Source: Candidatus Cloacimonadota bacterium (GTDB lineage Bacteria > Cloacimonadota > Cloacimonadia > JGIOTU-2). Taken from it: 7,908 bases of DNA. The position numbers and the translations under genes are program-made. The DNA lies in contig JACNJG010000040.1 in assembly GCA_014382685.1 (NCBI GenBank), positions 1 through 7,908 of the forward strand, written 5' to 3'. Under the pieces are notes generated by a model. It saw only the letters and a list, made by a program, of their open reading frames with translations. It had not been told where the DNA came from and did no database searches. Shown here piece by piece: positions 6,185-7,908 of this stretch (position 1 is the stretch's first letter; each line of letters opens with the position of its first letter).

Positions 6185-6695
6185 CGAGTAAACCTTCAAT
6201 TGGATTTATAATGATTTTTTTATTTTCTTCATCTACTTTTTCTATGAAAAAATCACAGAGGGGAATCATGATCTCTTTGTCTCCCTTTGGTATTATCAAA
6301 ATTTCCTGACCTGCCGTGGAGAGAATATCAGCAACGTTTCCAATCACCTCGCCCTCTTTTGTGATCACTTCGTATTCGATAAATTGAACTGGATAATATT
6401 CGTCCTCTTCCAATGGAGGAAGCATATCTTCAGATACCATAATACGTGCATTGATCATTTGCCGGGCTTCATCTTTTAAGTTTATATTCATAAATTTGAT
6501 GAGAAATTTTCCATTTTTCAGTTCGATGTTGTCAATTGCTTCGAAACGAACGGTTTCATCCGGAAACACAATAAAAAGTTCCGGAATAGCAAGATAGTAT
6601 TCTGGAAAAAAAGTATCGGGAATAGCAGAAACTATTCCGCCATTCCCGATTACTTTCTTAATAACCCCGATGGAAATTAAATCGTTAATTTCCAT
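6174..6695 (-). CDS. rimM: 16S rRNA processing protein RimM
   Basis: RimM is an assembly factor that binds the 30S head (via S19) and promotes maturation of the 16S 3' domain. The protein has 173 residues, the normal length. The N-terminal RimM barrel (about 6-90) is divergent: the usual HG(I/L)xGEV motif reads IGNGGIV (16-22), lacking the His. The C-terminal PRC-barrel (about 99-172) is easier to recognise, with EGEVIGNVADILSTAGQEIL (114-133), then MIPLCDFFIEKVD (143-155) and IIINPIEGLLD (161-171). The position between the KH gene and trmD is the conserved one and makes the identification firm. The ATG at 6695 follows the KH stop by 10 bases. No strong Shine-Dalgarno is present, so translation may depend on coupling to the upstream gene. 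Confidence 0.92.
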   Translation of the reverse strand: MEINDLISIGVIKKVIGNGGIVSAIPDTFFPEYYLAIPELFIVFPDETVRFEAIDNIELKNGKFLIKFMNINLKDEARQMINARIMVSEDMLPPLEEDEYYPVQFIEYEVITKEGEVIGNVADILSTAGQEILIIPKGDKEIMIPLCDFFIEKVDEENKKIIINPIEGLLDAH

Positions 6696-6705
6696 TCATA
6701 AATTG

Positions 6706-6936
6706 TTATTCAAGGATTTCTAATTCTGCTCTTTTACCATGCTTGGTAGAGACAGAATTCAGGATGGTACGCATAGCGTTAGCAGTTCTTCCGCCTTTGC
6801 CGATTACTTTACCAACTTCGCCTTCGCCAACTCTCAATTCATAAAGAGTAACACGTTCTCCGGATACTTCTGTCACTTTGACTTCATCTGGGTTATCAAC
6901 TAATGCTTTCGCAATGAATTCCACTAACTCTTTCAT
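6706..6936 (-). CDS. khpA: KH-domain RNA-binding protein (KhpA/YlqC type)
   Basis: This 76-residue single KH-domain protein is predicted to bind single-stranded RNA. In Firmicutes the equivalent (KhpA, YlqC) pairs with KhpB/Jag and affects cell-envelope regulators. The KH signature GKVIGKGGRTANAMRTI runs from 42 to 58, with the GxxG loop GKGG at 46-49. The full length matches the family, and its position between rpsP and rimM is the usual one. The ATG at 6936 has a near-perfect AGGAGG (6948-6943) at 6 bases, and the gap to the rpsP stop is 21 bases. The partner KhpB is not in this window. Confidence 0.95.
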   Translation of the reverse strand: MKELVEFIAKALVDNPDEVKVTEVSGERVTLYELRVGEGEVGKVIGKGGRTANAMRTILNSVSTKHGKRAELEILE

Positions 6937-6957
6937 TGGTCGCCTCCTGCGGTGATC

Positions 6958-7308
6958 TTATTTTGCTGAGTTGTCAGCGTTCATATCTATTTCATCATTG
7001 GCTACGTCAGATTGTTCTGATACAACCTCAGATGTTGCTTTGCCATACTTATTTTCATGAAACTTCCTTAAGATACCTTCTTTTTTTAAAAGACTTCTTA
7101 CAGTATCTGAAGGAATCGCACCTTGCTCAAGCCAATATAAAGCTCGTTCATGATCAATTTTATACTGATATTCTTCCGGTTTAGGATCGTAATATCCAAT
7201 TTTCTCGATGAATGCACCATCTCTTTTCTTGCGGGAGTCAACAACAACCACTCTGTAGGAAGGTTGATTACGAGCACCCATTCTTCTAAGTCTGATCTTT
7301 ACTGACAA
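6958..7308 (-). CDS. rpsP: 30S ribosomal protein S16
   Basis: S16 is an early-binding assembly protein of the small subunit. Residues 1-85 fit the family closely: VKIRLRRMGARNQPSYRVVV (3-22), DSRKKRDGAFIEKIGYYDP (24-42), DHERALYWLEQGAIPSDTVR (52-71) and LLKKEGIL (73-80). The last ~30 residues form an acidic, Ser/Asn/Asp-rich tail not needed for the fold, so the protein is 116 residues against 82 in E. coli. The start codon is TTG (7308-7306), backed by GGAGG at 7318-7314 five bases upstream; the residues after it match the family N-terminus exactly, and no ATG lies nearby. It is the first gene of the operon and diverges from the trmO-like gene across 158 bases. Confidence 0.97.
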   Translation of the reverse strand: MSVKIRLRRMGARNQPSYRVVVVDSRKKRDGAFIEKIGYYDPKPEEYQYKIDHERALYWLEQGAIPSDTVRSLLKKEGILRKFHENKYGKATSEVVSEQSDVANDEIDMNADNSAK

Positions 7309-7313
7309 ATAAA

Positions 7314-7318
7314 CCTCC
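7314..7318 (-). promoter_or_regulatory. Shine-Dalgarno GGAGG for the TTG start of rpsP
   Basis: GGAGG on the minus strand sits 5 bases before the TTG at 7308. Its strength and spacing support use of the rare start codon for this ribosomal protein gene. Confidence 0.8.
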
Positions 7319-7334
7319 AGCGTTTAATGAGTAA

Positions 7335-7363
7335 ATAACTTTATATTTAAAAATTACAGTCAA
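7335..7363 (-). promoter_or_regulatory. Promoter candidate for the rpsP operon
   Basis: On the minus strand TTGACT (7363-7358) matches the sigma-70 -35 box in five of six positions. At a 17-base spacing the -10 would be AGTTAT (7340-7335), a poor match; TATAAA also occurs nearby but at too short a spacing. A start near 7328 would leave a leader of about 20 bases, just enough for the Shine-Dalgarno. A perfect TTGACA also occurs further upstream (7448-7443), with TGAATT or CTGAAT as weak -10 candidates near 7420, and could be a second promoter. Confidence 0.3.
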
Positions 7364-7384
7364 GTTTTTTAACGAACACTGTAA
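7354..7384. repeat. 7-bp inverted repeat TTACAGT-N17-ACTGTAA
   Basis: A perfect inverted repeat occupies 7354-7360 and 7378-7384 in the AT-rich 158-base gap between the divergent rpsP and trmO-like genes. The half-sites are 24 bases apart centre to centre, roughly two helical turns, and the left one overlaps the TTGACT -35 candidate. It could be an operator or a chance palindrome; it is not followed by a T-run that would make it a good terminator. Confidence 0.35.
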
Positions 7385-7453
7385 GTTATATTTTTAATTA
7401 TTCCAGAAAACTTGTATTAATTCAGAATTTTCTAAAAAAGTATGTCAAACCAG

Positions 7454-7459
7454 AAAGGA
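7454..7459 (+). promoter_or_regulatory. Shine-Dalgarno AAAGGA for the trmO-like gene
   Basis: AAAGGA ends 7 bases before the ATG at 7467. Together with the immediate family N-terminus (IEPIGIIHSPY), it fixes the start of this truncated gene. Confidence 0.65.
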
Positions 7460-7466
7460 TGTTTAA

Positions 7467-7908
7467 ATGCGGTCAATAAAAATCGAACCGATTGGAATAA
7501 TTCATAGTCCGTATAAAAATATAGAGGACGTACCCGGACAGGGCTATCAGAGAGACAATATTGAAGCAGCCATTGAAATAGATGAAAAATTCAAGCCAGC
7601 GATGCAGGATGTTGAGGGCTTTTCACACCTTATAGTTCTGTTCTATTTTCATAAAAGCAAGGAAACATATATGAAGGGGCATCCTTCCTGGGAGGATAAA
7701 GATCATGGAGTGTTTGCTCTTCGAAGTCCGCACCGTCCAAACCACATTGGCATGACTGTTATTCAAGTGAAGCAAGTGCAGGATAATAAAATTGTTTTTA
7801 CAAATGTTGATATGCTGGATGAAACTCCTGTGATAGATATTAAACCTTATTTTGGGGAATTTGAAAAAATAAACAATCCAAAATTCGGCTGGTTGGAGAA
7901 ACATAGGG
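7467..7908 (+). CDS. trmO: TrmO/TsaA-family tRNA methyltransferase, 3' end cut by window
   Basis: The first 147 residues are present; the frame is still open at the right edge. The family (UPF0066, Pfam PF01980; E. coli TrmO/YaeB) uses S-adenosylmethionine to N6-methylate threonylcarbamoyladenosine at tRNA position 37, and adopts a beta-barrel fold rather than a Rossmann fold. Visible landmarks are IGIIHSPY (9-16), a central VEGFSHLIVLFYFH (49-62), the signature RSPHRPNHIGMT (86-97) and DMLDETPVIDIKPY (115-128). The canonical signatures are RSPxRPNPIG and DLLDGTPVLDIKPY, so P94 position reads I after an H at 93, and G reads E119. The missing part should be short if it belongs to the ~160-residue single-domain type, but it may carry the longer C-terminal domain of E. 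coli TrmO (235). It diverges from the rpsP operon and thus has its own promoter, which I could not identify. The exact substrate is inferred from family. Confidence 0.85.
   Translation, partial: MRSIKIEPIGIIHSPYKNIEDVPGQGYQRDNIEAAIEIDEKFKPAMQDVEGFSHLIVLFYFHKSKETYMKGHPSWEDKDHGVFALRSPHRPNHIGMTVIQVKQVQDNKIVFTNVDMLDETPVIDIKPYFGEFEKINNPKFGWLEKHR

Noticed and set aside
7623..7904. Minus-strand open frame inside the trmO-like gene
   Set aside because: The plus strand here encodes the TrmO signature motifs; the minus frame has no family likeness.

Overview
The window looks like ordinary chromosome from an AT-rich, free-living bacterium. Nine consecutive genes lie on the minus strand, and one truncated gene on the plus strand diverges from them at the right edge. 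The order rpsP - KH protein - rimM - trmD - SPOUT methyltransferase - rplS recurs in lineages such as Deltaproteobacteria and Thermotogae. The TrmD motif variants (GHYK in place of GRYE, and DDYPFGG) resemble those of Bacteroidetes-like lineages. Candidatus Cloacimonadota or a related FCB-group anaerobe is my guess, but this is inference only; there is no rRNA or marker gene that settles it.

Right part (about 7466 down to 4454, minus strand): a compact ribosomal-protein and tRNA-modification operon. It encodes ribosomal protein S16, a small KH-domain RNA-binding protein (KhpA type), the 16S processing factor RimM, the tRNA m1G37 methyltransferase TrmD, a second trefoil-knot (SPOUT) RNA methyltransferase of unknown target, and ribosomal protein L19. 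Genes overlap or lie within about 60 bases of each other. A promoter candidate precedes rpsP, and a weak intrinsic terminator candidate follows rplS, so this appears to be one transcription unit serving ribosome assembly and tRNA position-37 modification.

Left part (4379 down to 156, minus strand): a second unit with a Trk/Ktr-type K+ uptake system. It holds the membrane pore protein (570 residues, with an extra N-terminal helical region of about 125 residues), its cytoplasmic RCK gating subunit, a membrane-anchored PAS-domain protein with no recognisable output domain, and an RluD-family 23S rRNA pseudouridine synthase. The last gene overlaps the PAS gene.

Edges: bases 1-81 hold the end of a plus-strand open frame whose last residues resemble the start of IS3-family OrfA transposases. 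Three tandem 10-base units follow at 96-125. At the right edge, from 7467, the first 147 residues of a TrmO/TsaA-family tRNA methyltransferase run off the window.

I see no CRISPR array, phage genes, defence island, tRNA or riboswitch, and I do not think the window contains a clearly new system. The best leads are the PAS protein attached to the K+ uptake operon, the extended N-terminus of the pore subunit, the second SPOUT enzyme, and the transposase-like scrap with tandem repeats at the left edge. Several start codons are better placed by their Shine-Dalgarno sequences than by the longest open frame (PAS gene, trmD), and rpsP starts with TTG.
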